Part shown: positions 14,401-29,400 of the stretch, in pieces
Layout: every line of letters starts with the position of its first letter
Position numbering within the stretch: the first letter of the stretch is position 1
NCBI GenBank assembly: GCA_900618425.1
Contig: UZAN01040113.1
Location: forward strand, 9,591 to 73,590
Direction: 5' to 3'
DNA: 64,000 nucleotides
Source of the DNA: Echinostoma caproni
Lineage: Eukaryota; Platyhelminthes; Trematoda; Plagiorchiida; Echinostomatidae
Notes under the pieces: generated by a model
What the model was told of the DNA's origin: nothing
The model's input: only the letters and a program-made list of their open reading frames with translations
Database searches by the model: none
Translations under genes and position numbers: made by a program

Positions 14401-17400
14401 TACCACGATTTATTTGGTGCGTACGTATCTATCTATATTCTACTCTTCTATCACGGGCAAATGCATTCAACTCAATTTGAATGAATTCGCATCAGAACCG
14501 ATCTCAGCTTGAACCTCACTTTTTTTAATACACACTAATATGTGATGAACAGCAGTCGGCTCCGCTAACTCAGGCGTGGAATCAAACCGGGTGACAGCGA
14601 AGCTGCTTACCACGAAAGTTGGGTGGTGGTGGTGGACTCCGAACCTCGAACCACCGGTGACAGTGAATAAACCACTGCGCCACCATCCACCCAATTTTCA
14701 TCCGATTCGTGTTCAATGAAACGGTTTTTTACGAGCCCTGGTGGAACCTGACAAAATCTTTGGAGCATTTGTGGGCGATCATTTCTGTGAACAGAAGTGC
14801 AAACTCGCACTGATCACTCTCCTGACTGAACCAAACAGTCAATTTAAAAATCCAATCATTCTAGATTAGGAAAACAACATTATGGTAATTGAAGCATCAT
14901 TTCTCGGGTTATCTCAGTCGTAGTCACTCCAATGCGGAATGACTAAAGAGCCGCAACGATAGCGATTTTTCTCGTTTGCTACATAAGCAAGAAATAACAT
15001 CTGCGCACCGTGGAAGAGTATGATGGATCAAGAGCACTGAATACCTGCTGGCCTTCTTCGGGACCCAGGGCCATCGCGTACTTTTCGAACGGAATCAAGA
15101 ACCTTCCAGTTAGGAGCCGAAACACTTAGCCCCGAGTTAAACGGCCGATGTCCGTCTCCTTGAACGCATGAGCACACGAATACAATCAGAAATTGTCTCC
15201 TACAACCCATGCAATTTTTGCATACATCAGGGCTTGTGTAATGTTGGTCTGTGTGGATCGCACTTTTGACAGATGATTAATTCCTCCACATGTGAATGAG
15301 TGTAGGACTAGTACGAAAACACAAATGTTTCCGGTTTTACAACCGAAACTGGTGTGTGTATGTGTGGAATTGTATGAACTATACAATATCATTTCTTATG
15401 ACAACTCGATTTAGCGACAAAAGTTCCAATGAACGCGTGTTGAATCATGACAAACCAGGCGTCCTTTGGTGCATTGAAAGTGCATAACTACTCTTTCAAA
15501 ACAACTCTACCGTACCATTTGATTTCAGGTATTGCAGACTACGCCCATAATTGCGGATAACCTCGAGATACAGGGCTTGTTGTGGCTAATAGATGTATGA
15601 ACACGGTCCATTAGGACAACTAGAGACAAAAGTTATCCGAAACGATAAAATCTAGATCGCCGTCCGACAGATGTTCGCTTTAGCTACACAGCAAAGTGAA
15701 ATTTCATTCAAGACTAATAATCTGAACAGAGAGGAAGACATTATCGTGTTCCGGATGGAGAAATGTTGCCTAAAATAATTACGAAACTGGGTGTGGTCTG
15801 TCGCGGTCATCAAATTGATCGTGTTCAGAGTATGGTTATAAAAACCACACTGATGAGAATAGAACACAACCGGATTAGGGAACAGCACGGTTACCCAACC
15901 ACTGCATTGGTCAAACTGAATCAGCGAGATATCATTTTTGGAGGTGCGTTCAAGTTGTTCGTGGTATGATGAACTATGGAGGACTAAACGCGTTCACGCG
16001 AGACGGGATGAATGCAAGTAACACGGTGAGAATCATTGAAATTATGGAGGTTATGACCACGGATACCCATGATCTCCATCACACACAAGCAGAACGCATC
16101 ATGCTTTATAAATTTGTTTTACCGGTAGAATGAAACTTGTCAAACGTGAGAAAAACGAGAAACTGCAAACGTGGAAATGAGATGAGGGTGGGGGTAATAC
16201 AAAATGTTTTCAACCTAGTTGGGTCTATTTCTTGCCTCAGCGAATTTAACGCCGTGTCGATAGAATCGCACTGATGATGAAATTTGAAACACCTCAGCGA
16301 TTCATCGCAACGGTCTTGTTCATGTCTTTCGTGGTAGTTTGAGCAAACTTATTTTTATGCTCACAAAAAAGCGTTGGCAAGCGGAAAAGTGGTTTTCAAT
16401 CCCTTCTAATCATGCACGTTCCCACATATGCGTGGGCCATGGATTAGGATAAATTACTATTTTGCCAGATCGGATTGGTTTTGTTCGTTTTGTTTTTATT
16501 TTACTTTATTCTATTGAATACATAATGATACAATATTCAGAAAGGGGGAAGCAGCCTAGCGGGAAGCTGCCGTACAACACAAAGATATTGAGGAAGGCAG
16601 ACGGTGGTGGTGGGATTCGAACACACTTGCTGTGAAGCGATAATTTTGTGACTTGTACCACTCGGCGGGTGGTTTAGCGTGTCCTTGTGTGAAGATAACA
16701 GCAATTCAGATACGTATTGGGACGGAAGTTCATGCTCTGTAACTACATTCTGAGAATTGATTGGAAGCAATCACAGCCGTTTGTTAGTATTGTGAAACAC
16801 AATAGCCGGAACGGATTAGCTTTGGGGTGCTTAAGTAAGCACCATAACTTGGTGCTATGATATCTATTCGCAGAAGACATTTCTCCTAACAAGACATATT
16901 AAAAAAGAATTAGTAGTTGTGCGAAAGACGCTTTCAGTAAATGCATACCCGTCTTTAATTGGTTCGGAAGACCGAAGCCCGTGCCAGCAGACAGGGCTGA
17001 GAAAATGATTCTAATAATCCAACTTCCGTTCAACAGAGACTCAGCAGTCGAAAGGGTCACTAAAACCCAGAGTGCCACAGTTAAAGCAACATTCAACGCT
17101 CCCAAACCCAGATGCGTGTTCTTGCCATCGCACCTTCATCCGAAATCAGAACAAGGATAGGTTGCCTCTGTTGACCGAGTCAATGCTCATCTACCAATTC
17201 AAGTTGATCTGTGCTGTCACTTACGTAGGTCACGTGACAAGGCAGCTATCGAGAGACATCCAAGAAAATCAGCCCATGCTGCTTAGACACGGGGAAAACC
17301 GAGTTATATCCAGTTCAATGGTTTCACATTTTGTCGAGACTGAACATAGGCTTTCACCATCATCCACTACTTGCCACAACATAAATCCAAGGCTGTTCAC

Positions 17401-20400
17401 ATTGAAACACTAGTAAGAACCTCGGTACTAATCATCCGCTTATTAGGGTCAGAATTATGTGCACAAAATAACTTCTTCAGACACTTGAACTTCTTTGGCC
17501 CAAAGTGAACAACATCACGCATAATCATTAGGATGACCCGAATCAATTATCAACGCTTACGTAATCCTTTCCCATCTGAACAAAACTGTCTCTACCCCAT
17601 CCCTTTGTTTTCGTTATTTAACCTCAAGTGATTAGCCCCAACACAACACTCTCCGGTTATTTTATTACGTGAACGTAATTCTAATGGCTTCAGAATTAAC
17701 TTATTGAGCATATATGTTCGTCTATAATCTGTGTTCTAAGCACCAACTATACCCATATAGAGCACTTATAAAACATTCGGACGTGATATTACGGTACACT
17801 GCAAAACCAAGGAGAACAGTTTGACGCGCAAACGCAACCAGGCCTTCTTCCGGTTATCTTGATCGCGAAAACACCGGCCTCAGAATAAGCATAGTCACAC
17901 TGATTTGCAAAACACGGATAGGTGGTAGTCTGTATTAGTAAGTTACCGCATAACGCCGCAGATAGACAGTTTGGATATTTGAACACTGAATACAACTCAT
18001 CTTGAAGTATGATTCGGGCATCCATTATCACATCTCCACATTCACGAAACGATGCATTTGACGTAACGTGTAATGGGAACAGTTTTTTACCATTAAGATG
18101 AACGTGTTCAGTACCGAAAATCATATAGAACCAGTGGCGTTCGCACGAGAACGCATAACTAAGTAGATCGATAAGCGGGAGGTAGTCGAAAAATGCCATT
18201 TTTTGTTGTTGTTCCCCATAAAACGTGATTTGATTGGTATATCGTAAAAGATCTCAGTGAAAGAACGACCGTAAGCAGATCACACTCCAGTCAGTCAAAA
18301 CAGGTCAACAGAAAGCGACGGGCAGTGCGTGACAGATGTAAGTTCATTGACATGTGGCTGACCAAAAGGTGTTCTATCGAAAAGAGAAGACCCCATTGGC
18401 TTGTGGGATGGTCCACTCAAACAGCGAGTACAACCAACACATTGATGTGATTGCACTTTTCAAATGTATTTTTCAATCAAATGACTTATATGCATCCGAG
18501 AAGAAAGAAGGATTTCCACAGTCCANNNNNNNNNNNNNNNNNNNNNNNNNNNNNNNNNNNNNNNNNNNNNNNNNNNNNNNNNNNNNNNNNNNNNNNNNNN
18601 NNNNNNNNNNNNNNNNNNNNNNNNNNNNNNNNNNNNNNNNNNNNNNNNNNNNNNNNNNNNNNNNNNNNNNNNNNNNNNNNNNNNNNNNNNNNNNNNNNNN
18701 NNNNNNNNNNNNNNNNNNNNNNNNNNNNNNNNNNNNNNNNNNNNNNNNNNNNNNNNNNNNNNNNNNNNNNNNNNNNNNNNNNNNNNNNNNNNNNNNNNNN
18801 NNNNNNNNNNNNNNNNNNNNNNNNNNNNNNNNNNNNNNNNNNNNNNNNNNNNNNNNNNNNNNNNNNNNNNNNNNNNNNNNNNNNNNNNNNNNNNNNNNNN
18901 NNNNNNNNNNNNNNNNNNNNNNNNNNNNNNNNNNNNNNNNNNNNNNNNNNNNNNNNNNNNNNNNNNNNNNNNNNNNNNNNNNNNNNNNNNNNNNNNNNNN
19001 NNNNNNNNNNNNNNNNNNNNNNNNNNNNNNNNNNNNNNNNNNNNNNNNNNNNNNNNNNNNNNNNNNNNNNNNNNNNNNNNNNNNNNNNNNNNNNNNNNNN
19101 NNNNNNNNNNNNNNNNNNNNNNNNNNNNNNNNNNNNNNNNNNNNNNNNNNNNNNNNNNNNNNNNNNNNNNNNNNNNNNNNNNNNNNNNNNNNNNNNNNNN
19201 NNNNNNNNNNNNNNTACACATTAGGGGACACCATTTTACGTTGATGATTCCAAAGTGTCGACTGGAATGCCGGTGCCAATCTTTTGCAGTCAGAGTATGC
19301 AGTACTCGGAACACCCTTCCACCTCACGGCGTTTATGCACCAACTATTGAGTATTTCAAACGGAGACTCAATGAAATCTTGGTGCACCTCACATTCCTAC
19401 ACCATTAAAGCAAACGCAAATTCATCGAAGCCTACATTCTCTATAATCTCCCACCTGGAACTGTATGTGATTTGTTTTCGCTGTGAAACGATTCAATTGT
19501 GTAAATATCGTATGGGGACAAGAGAAGCATGAGCTTGTAAGTAATTTCCATGATAAAACTGTGACTTTGACTTTGACGTTATTTTGGACTCATTCGATGT
19601 AGGAGCTGTCAAATGCGTCATTTAGAGCAACGGGAGAGAAGAGAAAAACTGAAGACTAAGAAGAACAGATGAGAGTGTGAGTGTGTAGGCGACGGTGCTT
19701 ACGTATTTATGCAAAGAGAATAAGAATCATATTTACTAGAAAAAGGTCATTATTTTGGATTTTTTTTAAGTATGGAATATTAAACAGTTAGGCCTGTCCG
19801 AAAACTGTTATTCAATTGAGGTTGGAGTTCAACAATTAACACATATTGAGCTGAAACAGTACAATCTATCTACGTCAATTGAGCCAATATTACAAACCCG
19901 CGCACCTCTTGAACAGCTGTGCTACAATTTTTCGCCACCGTTGCGCTCTGTAACTTATCCGCCCTACTGCTAAATATGCATGCTTTAACCCTAAACACAA
20001 AAAATAATGTTGAATATTAAGAATGTTGTTATGAAAAACCACACCGCCATGTTTGGAGTTCCAGTCGCTAATCAAACGCACAAACAATGCAAACAACGAA
20101 AACGCATTTGTTCCGGTTTGCAAACTGCTCTCGGTCACACTAATTCCAGCAAGATCACTGCAAATATAATTGTGCGTAACAGTGCCCGTTTCTTGTTTGG
20201 GAAGCTTTCGGATTTTGCCTACGTCCTCCGACAAAAGGAATTTCGCACCTCTCGTGTCTTGTGTCTTCAGCAGCCATGGCTAAATGAGGATGTGGACCAT
20301 TCCGTGGTCCAACTGGATAATTTCATCTGCTTCAGACACGATAGACAGCGGTGTCCGAAGAAGTTCGGAGGCGCTGTGGTTACCTATATCAATTTCAATT

Positions 20401-23400
20401 GGTTTGCCAAGTCCGAAGTACTTTGTAAGTAAAATGGCGTTGATTGCTTGAATGTCTTCTGTCACCCCAAATTCTCTCACTTTCCTTTTATAGCCCTCAT
20501 TAATTTATACAATGTACCCCATCGTAGGTTATCAGACATTGATACATGTTATGATAATTTCCTACCGGTTCTTGCCCCATCTCTTGCTGACAGCTTGCAC
20601 CTAATAGCTGGTGACTTTTACCACGCCCCCTGCACCCTTTATTTTGTCTAAACCTCAGTGACCTGATGACTGAATCAACTAGAGGAATCTCTCATCTAGA
20701 TCACATAACCACAAACCACGCTGACACATTATCTACCAAACAGTTCTCCCCTTAGGCACCAGTGACCACAACCTGATCCTGGTCAGATCTAAGATTTACT
20801 CACACTCAGGACATTTTTCTTTTACTCGACCCAAACACATGTTCCGTCAGAGAGATCTTTCTCCAGACGATATTGCCTTACTTAGAGAATCTCTTAAGTT
20901 AGTTACCGACTGTTTTCCTTTAAATACTACCTCCTTGTCCAATATGACATTTCTAACAGAAGTGTTAAACTGTGTTTTTGACATATGCTGGTCTGTGATA
21001 AGTTTGTTCCTTCAACATGGCACAATATCAACACCTTTGCTTAGGCGTCTTCGCCTTGAAAAGGAACGTGCTTTTGAATTTGACAGGAGGGCCGAAATGT
21101 AACGACTATTATTTCTGATCCAGAGTGAAACAAGACGATTGGATGCCCTTTATGCAAGTCAGTTTTTTGGGACGAGGAACTGTAAATCTATGTGGCGTAG
21201 AATCAATCTTCTCTGCAGGCAGAAGAAAGTGATTTCCAGCTCCTTTATTGATATTGAAAAACTGAATGTTGCATCCATTCATTTTTAGACCGACACATAT
21301 CCCGGTTATATTCACCCCAGTTCTCCGAAAATCCCACCTTCGTTACACTTCATCGCATCTAGTGAGATGTATAAACATACGTGTTCTCTCAAAGGGTGGA
21401 CCGCACCTGGTTCAGCCAACTTAAGTCCTACTCTTCTTAAACATGGAGCTATGCCACTGTCTCACATTTTTGCACAAATAGCAAATTTTTTACTTGAGCT
21501 CCGAACTATTCCGGATTGTTGGCGCTCAGTGAGAATTACTCCCATCCCAAAAAGAACGTCAAAGACGGAAGCGTTTTAGACCAATTTCTCTCACCTCCAC
21601 TGATTTGAAATTGACGAAGCGATCAGTTCTGTATCGCATTCAGTTATTCCCTACCACCCTCAATGATAATTATCAGTTTGCGTAGAAACATAGTTGCTCT
21701 ACATTGGATGCCGTTTCTTCTCTAGTACATTTCATTTGTGTCCATTAACGAGAAAGCCGAATACGTGTACTGTACATTTCTTGGCTATTCTTCCGCTTTT
21801 GACTCGGTGCCCCGTTCTCTTTTACTTAACAAGTTTCAATAGTTTGGCTGTCCCGCTTCTCTTCTTGAATGGCATGGTGATTTCTTTTCGGAAAGATATC
21901 AGTATGTTAAATTGTGAAGAAGGTCAAACGCATCATTGAATAGTTCGGGTGTACTTCAATGTACTGTACTATCACCCTATCTTTTTCGACTTATATCAGT
22001 AACTTACCTATTACTCCCGCTGTACGACACTTTAATTATGCTGAGGACATCGCCATTTCTGTTTCCGTATCTAACCGGTCAGAACTAGTTGAATAGGACA
22101 CAAACTTATCCCACCTCGTTTCATATTCCACTTCATCTGGTCTTAATTTTAATCCCGAAAACTGCCTTGAATGTATTTTCACTGTAAACCCTTCCTCATC
22201 TCCCTCTGACAATGCACAAATTCTTGAAAAGCTGATGAGCAGGGTCAGCCATATGAAGTACTTAGGTGTCACGCTTGAAAGTAACCTTCGCTGGTCCTTA
22301 CAAACGCAAACTGTTGCTGGCAAATTGAAAGTTTTCAGATAAGAAAAGTAAGCCACTTCTGTTCTAATTTGACCGTGGTAGGGGTTTTTGTTCAACAATT
22401 TTCCTCCCTTTACCCCTTTACTGCTCCCCTGTAAATTTCCCTGCTCTGCTGAAGGCTAATTTCAAGTTGCTGAGGCATGGCCTCTTAAGGATGAGCCGTG
22501 TTTCCCAAGTTCCACTATTTGTTCTGGTTGACAATATCTGTGATGCTCATATTGATGCGTGCTTGAAGTTTGCTGACAGTATTCTATCTGTTTGCGCTTC
22601 TCCTTTACACAATGACCTATGCACATGCAAATCCCACTCGTCAACTCGTTCCAACTACAAACTCATTCCATCTCGGATATCTGTCTGAAGAAACTCTTCG
22701 GTACCTTATCTTTCCCGAATAATGTCCCACAAGGAGAGTGTTCGTTCTGAGCTTTCTAATGCACTTTGTACTTAACTTCTATTTTTGCAACATTTACTCC
22801 CCCAATGTTTGACCTATTTTTTACCAGAATTCTAATGGTGATCTATTTTTGGCTGAAAGTTTGTATATAACTCCCTAGAGCTTCAATACAATACAATCAA
22901 TAATCGGCAAAAATACTACTTTGTTTAGAAACCAGACACAGCGAAGTACTAGTACGATTTACGAAATGGATGTATACTCGATGAGTAGTACGCGAATAGC
23001 TGGTGTCAGCGTTGAATTGGTGGAGAGCTAAGAAGCACAAAAATAACTGTTTCTACGTGATTGGGTCTTATCAACACTACGAATCCATTGTTCCAAACGA
23101 AGATCGAACCGGGAGCCCGAGATACTTGCGTTCTACCTCTGGGGTCCCAGGTTAGATCCACAGTTGGAGCAACGGATTCGCACTGCTGATGAGACCCGAT
23201 CAGATAGAAGCAACTGTCCAATGCTTCTTAGCTTTTCAGTTCACGTTTCATTTGCTCTGTGCATAGCCCTAAAAACTAGATCAGTTAAGTCGAACTCTAA
23301 GTACTAGTGTTATGAAGAAATATTCACATTGTGATTAGTATGGTTGGAGTGGGCAAAAGGATGCGATTGGCAGTTTCTCACAACGCTCTTGAAACGACCA

Positions 23401-26400
23401 AGACCTCATGGAGTAAATAGGTGTGTTTAAAACTGTAACTATAGCTAAAGTTCCAACAAATAGCCTGCGTGCCTGTGGAAATCATGATTGACCTGTTCCA
23501 GATGAGACGGTTTGTTCTAGGTACTCCAATTTATCGATAACCTTTACGTTGATCTTTGTAAATGACTGCCTTCGACCCGGCACTATCTTGTGGAATTCTG
23601 TATAACACTAGAATAGGATTTAGCCTAAGCAACAAAACGTTTGAAACATGTGTTGCAAATATCAATCTAGGCTGAATTGTATAACTCGGTGTACTGGGAA
23701 ATTTTCGGGTATGAGGGTACGAGTAAGCGAATTCAAAATCACTGGTTCCATAAAGTAGCAACGAGCCCCAAACTTACTGGGCATGGAATCGGTGTTCGGT
23801 TTTAGACTGTTATGTCTCTGAAACCTGTCGCTTGGATCGACAAGAGGCTGGCTCCACTCACGGAACAAACGATCGGATGGCTGGAAGGAGACACGAAAAG
23901 TGAAAGTACACACCCGTTTTACTCACTATGTGAGGAGAGAGGGGGAAGCACACACACACAGCGAGAGATAGTGAAAGTTTAGCACACGCGGAGTTGTTGC
24001 AAAGAGTGCACAATATTGTTCGGCTGGAGGTGAAGTTACACTTTAAAAATGTTTAGATTTCTCATTGAAGAAATAAAGTCAAACTGTGTGATCTCGGGAT
24101 CTCAAAGTTTTTGAAAAAGGTTCTTGTAAGCATTTGGTAAAAAAGTGAGAATGTGCTCAGCCTCAGATCGGCCGGGAAACAAAAAAACCGTTTGTCGACC
24201 GCTGTGCATACACACACGGTTGAACCCACTTCCTATCCATACATGCACACAGATTGTACGGGACTAATAGGTTGAGTGACAGGTAAATCCGGTTCCCACG
24301 CCAATAACAATCAAATGATAAAATACGTGGAAATGCATTCCTTTTAAATCTCTTTTTCGCTGTATTTAAGCACCCCCCCCCCTGGAAATGAAGCAGTCTA
24401 ACCTGAACATGACCAGGAAGTGACTAAAAAAATCAAAAAGTAAACATGCCTGAGACATGATTCATCAAAAGTGGCTGTTTTACTTGGTCCTCCTTGTCCA
24501 AAGGGCGTTCTCAGTTCATTCCGTTTCGCTATATGCATAATGGCAGATTGATTGGTTCATCGGTGTGCCTACTTAAGAACCATGCTCTGTAGATGTTTCG
24601 GTGAGTGACGGACTCAGTTAGTTCATCTAGAACCAAACGACTCACGTAACCGATGAAATGTCGATCGGCATAAAACATTGTGAGGGTTCGGAACAAAGGT
24701 TTTATCATTTCCTCTCGAAATGAACTCTAAGAATGTGACCAAACTAGCATCCCCGACTGTTCTTTCGTTTGGCAGACTAAACTACAATACCACACTCAAA
24801 GCTGCATGCATGATTCCATCTTGAACTGAATCAGAACACAAAACATTGCTGACGGGGGGATATAAAGAGGTGTTAATGAAATTTTGAGGACAAAGCGGAC
24901 AATGATATGTGGTTGGTTTGGTCCAGTCACGTGATTGAAAGCCCTCGCTCTATTCCCACGCGAAAATACGTCTCATGAGGGAAAAGCGGCTGCATGTTTA
25001 GGGTATGCATATCACAACTAAGACTTAGGAATTCATCGGAAAATTCCAACTTAGTATAAGATGAAAACTATCAACATTTTCTCTCTCTCTGTCTCTCTTA
25101 TTTTGAGCTCGTAGATTCCGTGGAGTAATGTGAATCTAACTAGTTGGCCGAAACCGTCCATGACAGAGTTGGATGAACGGAGAAGGACAGACACTATCTG
25201 AGAAAGCTAAGCGCATAATGCTTGAAAATGTGGTTAGCGAACAGAAAAATACAGCTGGGCGGGGGTGGGGGTGAGTTTTTGCTTATTCTGTTAGGTCGGA
25301 AAGTTCAGAATCAGAAAGCCTTAAAACGAACACAACAAAGGCAAACCGGTGAGTGTGAGACAAAATTATCTCAAAACTATGCAACAATATCGCCGTTTAG
25401 CGTATGATCTTATACAATAGGTATGTGCATTCACGAGAGTCTGTTTAGTAGCCGATTGCACATAATCAGCTCGTATTATCAGCGCGTATATTGGTTTTTC
25501 GTAATGTCATACTCACTTGTGAACGTAGAGTTTTCCACACTGAGTTCTGTAAGTGTTCACCCCGGGTTAGAGTGCGGCATCGGAAATACCACTTTTATTT
25601 TTAATGAATCGTGAAGGAATTAAAGACGAAAGGCGAAATGCTTTCACTTTATTTTTTGTCTAGATTTTAGGTCTGGAAGGCGTAGTATTCACGAGTTTAC
25701 ACTCAATGATTGCGAATCAAGAAACACAGAGATAAGACATGGCTGAATGAAGAATGGGGTGGATTTTTCATCAGTTTACATCACAAGAAAACCTTGAGGC
25801 AAGAGGACACAGAAGCACACAATGGAATTTTAAGGCATTCACGCAAGCTAACACTATCCATTAGAGTTTCTAACCAGTAACGTCTATCTTATTCCAGGCC
25901 TCGGCCGAACAAACGATCGAGAAGGATTGACTGAGGCCAGTTCTGCTTACACCCGCTGGATTCCCCTAAGTCAGGCTATGGATTGGTCACCGCGACAATC
26001 TTCCTCCGCGCATCAATTGCAAACACCGTAAGCTGGAGAGAAGGCATTTGTTGCATATGTGCTAATAAACATACACTGTTCGATATAATCACCTTGGTTG
26101 GGAGACGTGGCACAAGAGCAGTGACATTTCAGCCCACGATGAACTTATCCTCCGCGCAGGACAGTTTTAGATGTTTTGAAAAAGTTTTATCGTAAATTGT
26201 TGTAGCTAAGCATTTACACAAAAAAACGGGAAAACACAAGGCGAGATATTTTTCTACGCCACGGACAAAACATTTTCATTCAGTCACGAAGAGTTAACAT
26301 TGAATCAAAAGATTCACTTCTTAAATCTTGCGTTGGTATCGGACACATGATATCTTCTGGACACGACCATACCATAACAAAGCACTAAAAAATCCGAATA

Positions 26401-29400
26401 CAGTATCAAATTTCAGTTCGGTTTATCACCATACCCTGAGACGGGTCCCCGTTCTGCCCACATATTGGGTTATCCACATTTCGACCACCCAATCACATGA
26501 AACCGGACCTAGACCGGCGGAAATCGGATGGGCCCCTCAGTTTACGATAACCACTGAATTCAGATGATCCCTAATAGCCACGGTCCTCTGGGTGGTTCCC
26601 TAATCTGATAGTGTTGTGTTTTCAAGCGGAGCATTTTGCTAATGGGGAATGAACCACTCAAATTATTGCAGTAGTTTAGGCTGATTACAAAAGCGATATG
26701 CAAGGCGGACTACGGTAGGAAACATGCTCCAATGAAGATCCTTATTAGCTACTTATTTCTTCTACCGAAGAATGTACATTGGTTCGTGTATTGTATGAAC
26801 CACGCAGGATAGATTAAGTTCAACGGTACGTACTGTATATGTGATCCCATACCCGGGTTCGGGAAGATAGCCATCACGACCAAGTGTCTCCAACCGTGAC
26901 AGGGGTTCTCTAGACTGATCCGGTTCTCGTCGGCTGACTCGTTGGCTATAATTGGACAGATACAGTGTGTTTGCACGTGATGGATATACAAAAACCTCAG
27001 GTTGAAGGGCGGCGAATTTTTGTGACGATTCAGGCAAAGGACGCGGCATATTCAAAGGACGATTTAATGGTTCCCATTCGAAGGATTTCTGGCGAGTCAG
27101 TTCACTGAGTCCGACTGACTCATCTTGTTTCATCAGGTTCAGATGATCCGGGATACTGAAAAAATTAAGAAGCGGAGTAGAATGATGTGTCGGATGTGTG
27201 TGTGTGTGTGCGTGCGTGGGTTCGAAATCCAGGCGGATTTGATGAATATGCACATCTGATAATTACTAACCAAACGAATGCAACAAGTGAACAGTAGTGG
27301 GTTTTTGGATTTTTACAAATAAACAAAGCAATTGGCTTTGCATGAAGAACACACGTCCGCGGAGAATTAGAAACCTCACGAATATTTGAGTTCAAACCAA
27401 TGAATAACTTAGATGCTCCAATCGACCGAAAACGAAAAAAGCCAAATTAAAAAATGCATTTGACCAAAAAGAACAAGAATGATGATAATAAACTACCCCA
27501 ATCCGGTTGGGCTCGGGATTCTTGTTCGTTACAAGTCAAGTTAAATACATTTCGATTTTTATCTGAAGAATGATCACAATTCACAAAATGAACTGGTCAT
27601 TTTACCAGCTTAAATCCTTTTTTGACATACAGTCCATCAGTGAATCGTCTGGTCTATGATGAATAGACGGATGCGGATTTTTTTAATCGAAACTGAAACA
27701 TATGAACCCGATTTTCGGTAGAGTTCCCATGAGTCGATACCAAAACAGATGTCCCGGATAGGATTGAATTTTGACAAAGTATTGAAATTTGGTTCTCGTA
27801 GCTCGGGTGAACTGAATTCCTTTCGGTCTGTTTGCCGTTCTTGGTAATTGGCTTGCAAACGTTTGATCATCAACCGAGGTGAGATTATCAGTGTATGTGT
27901 AGGATAAAAGTTAGCCACCAAACTCTTTAACTTATAAGGCAACATTTGTGGCTATTAACTTCAGTCGAAATAAGTAAAACAATTAAAAAGTTCTCGCCAC
28001 TACTGGATAAAAATGATCGATTGACTGTACAGTTTTAGCTACTGAGCATCCAGTCCGTGTTGGATCCACTGTCATTCTGGGACATCAGTAGAAACAAACC
28101 GAATCATTCACCAGAAAATGAAACAAATTTTGAGCTACTAGATGCTTGAGGAATGCACTGCGAACTAAGGTTGTTAACCGAGTGACAGAGATTCCGGTTG
28201 ACATGATCCGCTTGCTATTTGGTACGGTTTCAGTCGATTGAAGTTATTTCATTCGTATCTTATTCACAGCTGCTGCCGCGTAGTGATGTGGAGTAAATCA
28301 TATTGATTTCGACTGAATATCTTTCATATTTCCGCTTTTTGCATAAAACTCAACTCGCCTGATCAAACAAACAATTGAGAGAAACTACAGTCGCGTTTCG
28401 CTCTTGTAAAGCCCATCAGTAGTGCATATTGACTGACATATCCGAGATTTGAACTCTGGGCTCCTCGCAACGAAGGTGTGTTTTATGACTGTGAGAACCA
28501 AATCTTTGGAGATATATGAAAAAACCTAAATAGTTACTTTTGATTAGCCCGTGTGAACTTATTGGCCACAGTAACGCATAACATGCGAGTTTAAATCTTG
28601 GAATGGCAACTGAATATGTATTGCTGATGAGCTGTAGGGGGAGCGAAACACAAGTTTATCAGTTCTGGAGTGTGTGGGTGTGAATGACCGAGGGAGACTT
28701 TGCAGCCTGAGCACAAATAAACAACTAGATGTTAAGGAAAACATAACTGTTGTCACGCACGTAAAGCCCATACCCTTTATTTCCTCGTATTTGGATATCT
28801 TACAGCGTCCTTTACTCTGTTCTTTCCCATTTCCAGAAGACTAACAGCAATGCTTATCCAGGTAGTTTATCTCCTCTGGCCCTAATATATAACTCAGAGA
28901 ATGGACTGCAAACAACTATTCTTTAAGATATCGTATGAAACAAAATCAATACTCTGTTGAACCTCCCGTATTTGTATTCACACTTACAATTCTTTTATGC
29001 ATTGCATTTTTCCAAATTTCGTATCATTGTGCAAGATTTCTTGTCTGCGGCTCTCCACTTTGTCATAAATAGTTTGCTTTGACAACTTTTCCCGATGATG
29101 TTCTAGTTCGGTCTGTTAGCTTTGAAGGCTTCAAGATGTGCAAAATCTGGTCATTCTAAACAGGTGTACACAGCTGGTTATCGCAAAACCGCCCAAATCA
29201 AGCCCATCAAATACGAGATACGGCATGGATTATCATCTCAAACAGTGTTCACCCTGCTCGAACTATTATGCTTCAAATAGTCCACAAAAATGCGATTCGT
29301 TAATGTACAGTCGTTTTGGGCTATCGATGGGAGACCAGTTCACTGGCACATTCTAGTATATCCAAAAATAGGACGACGGTCTTCCTAGCCTTACTACTGG

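Noticed and set aside
18354..19387. Long open frames spanning the first N gap on several strands
   Set aside because: They exist only because N codons are not read as stops.
27637..27945. Protein-like minus-strand frame between exons 11 and 12
   Set aside because: No T-rich acceptor or strong donor with compatible phase was found, and exons 11 and 12 already join in frame without it.
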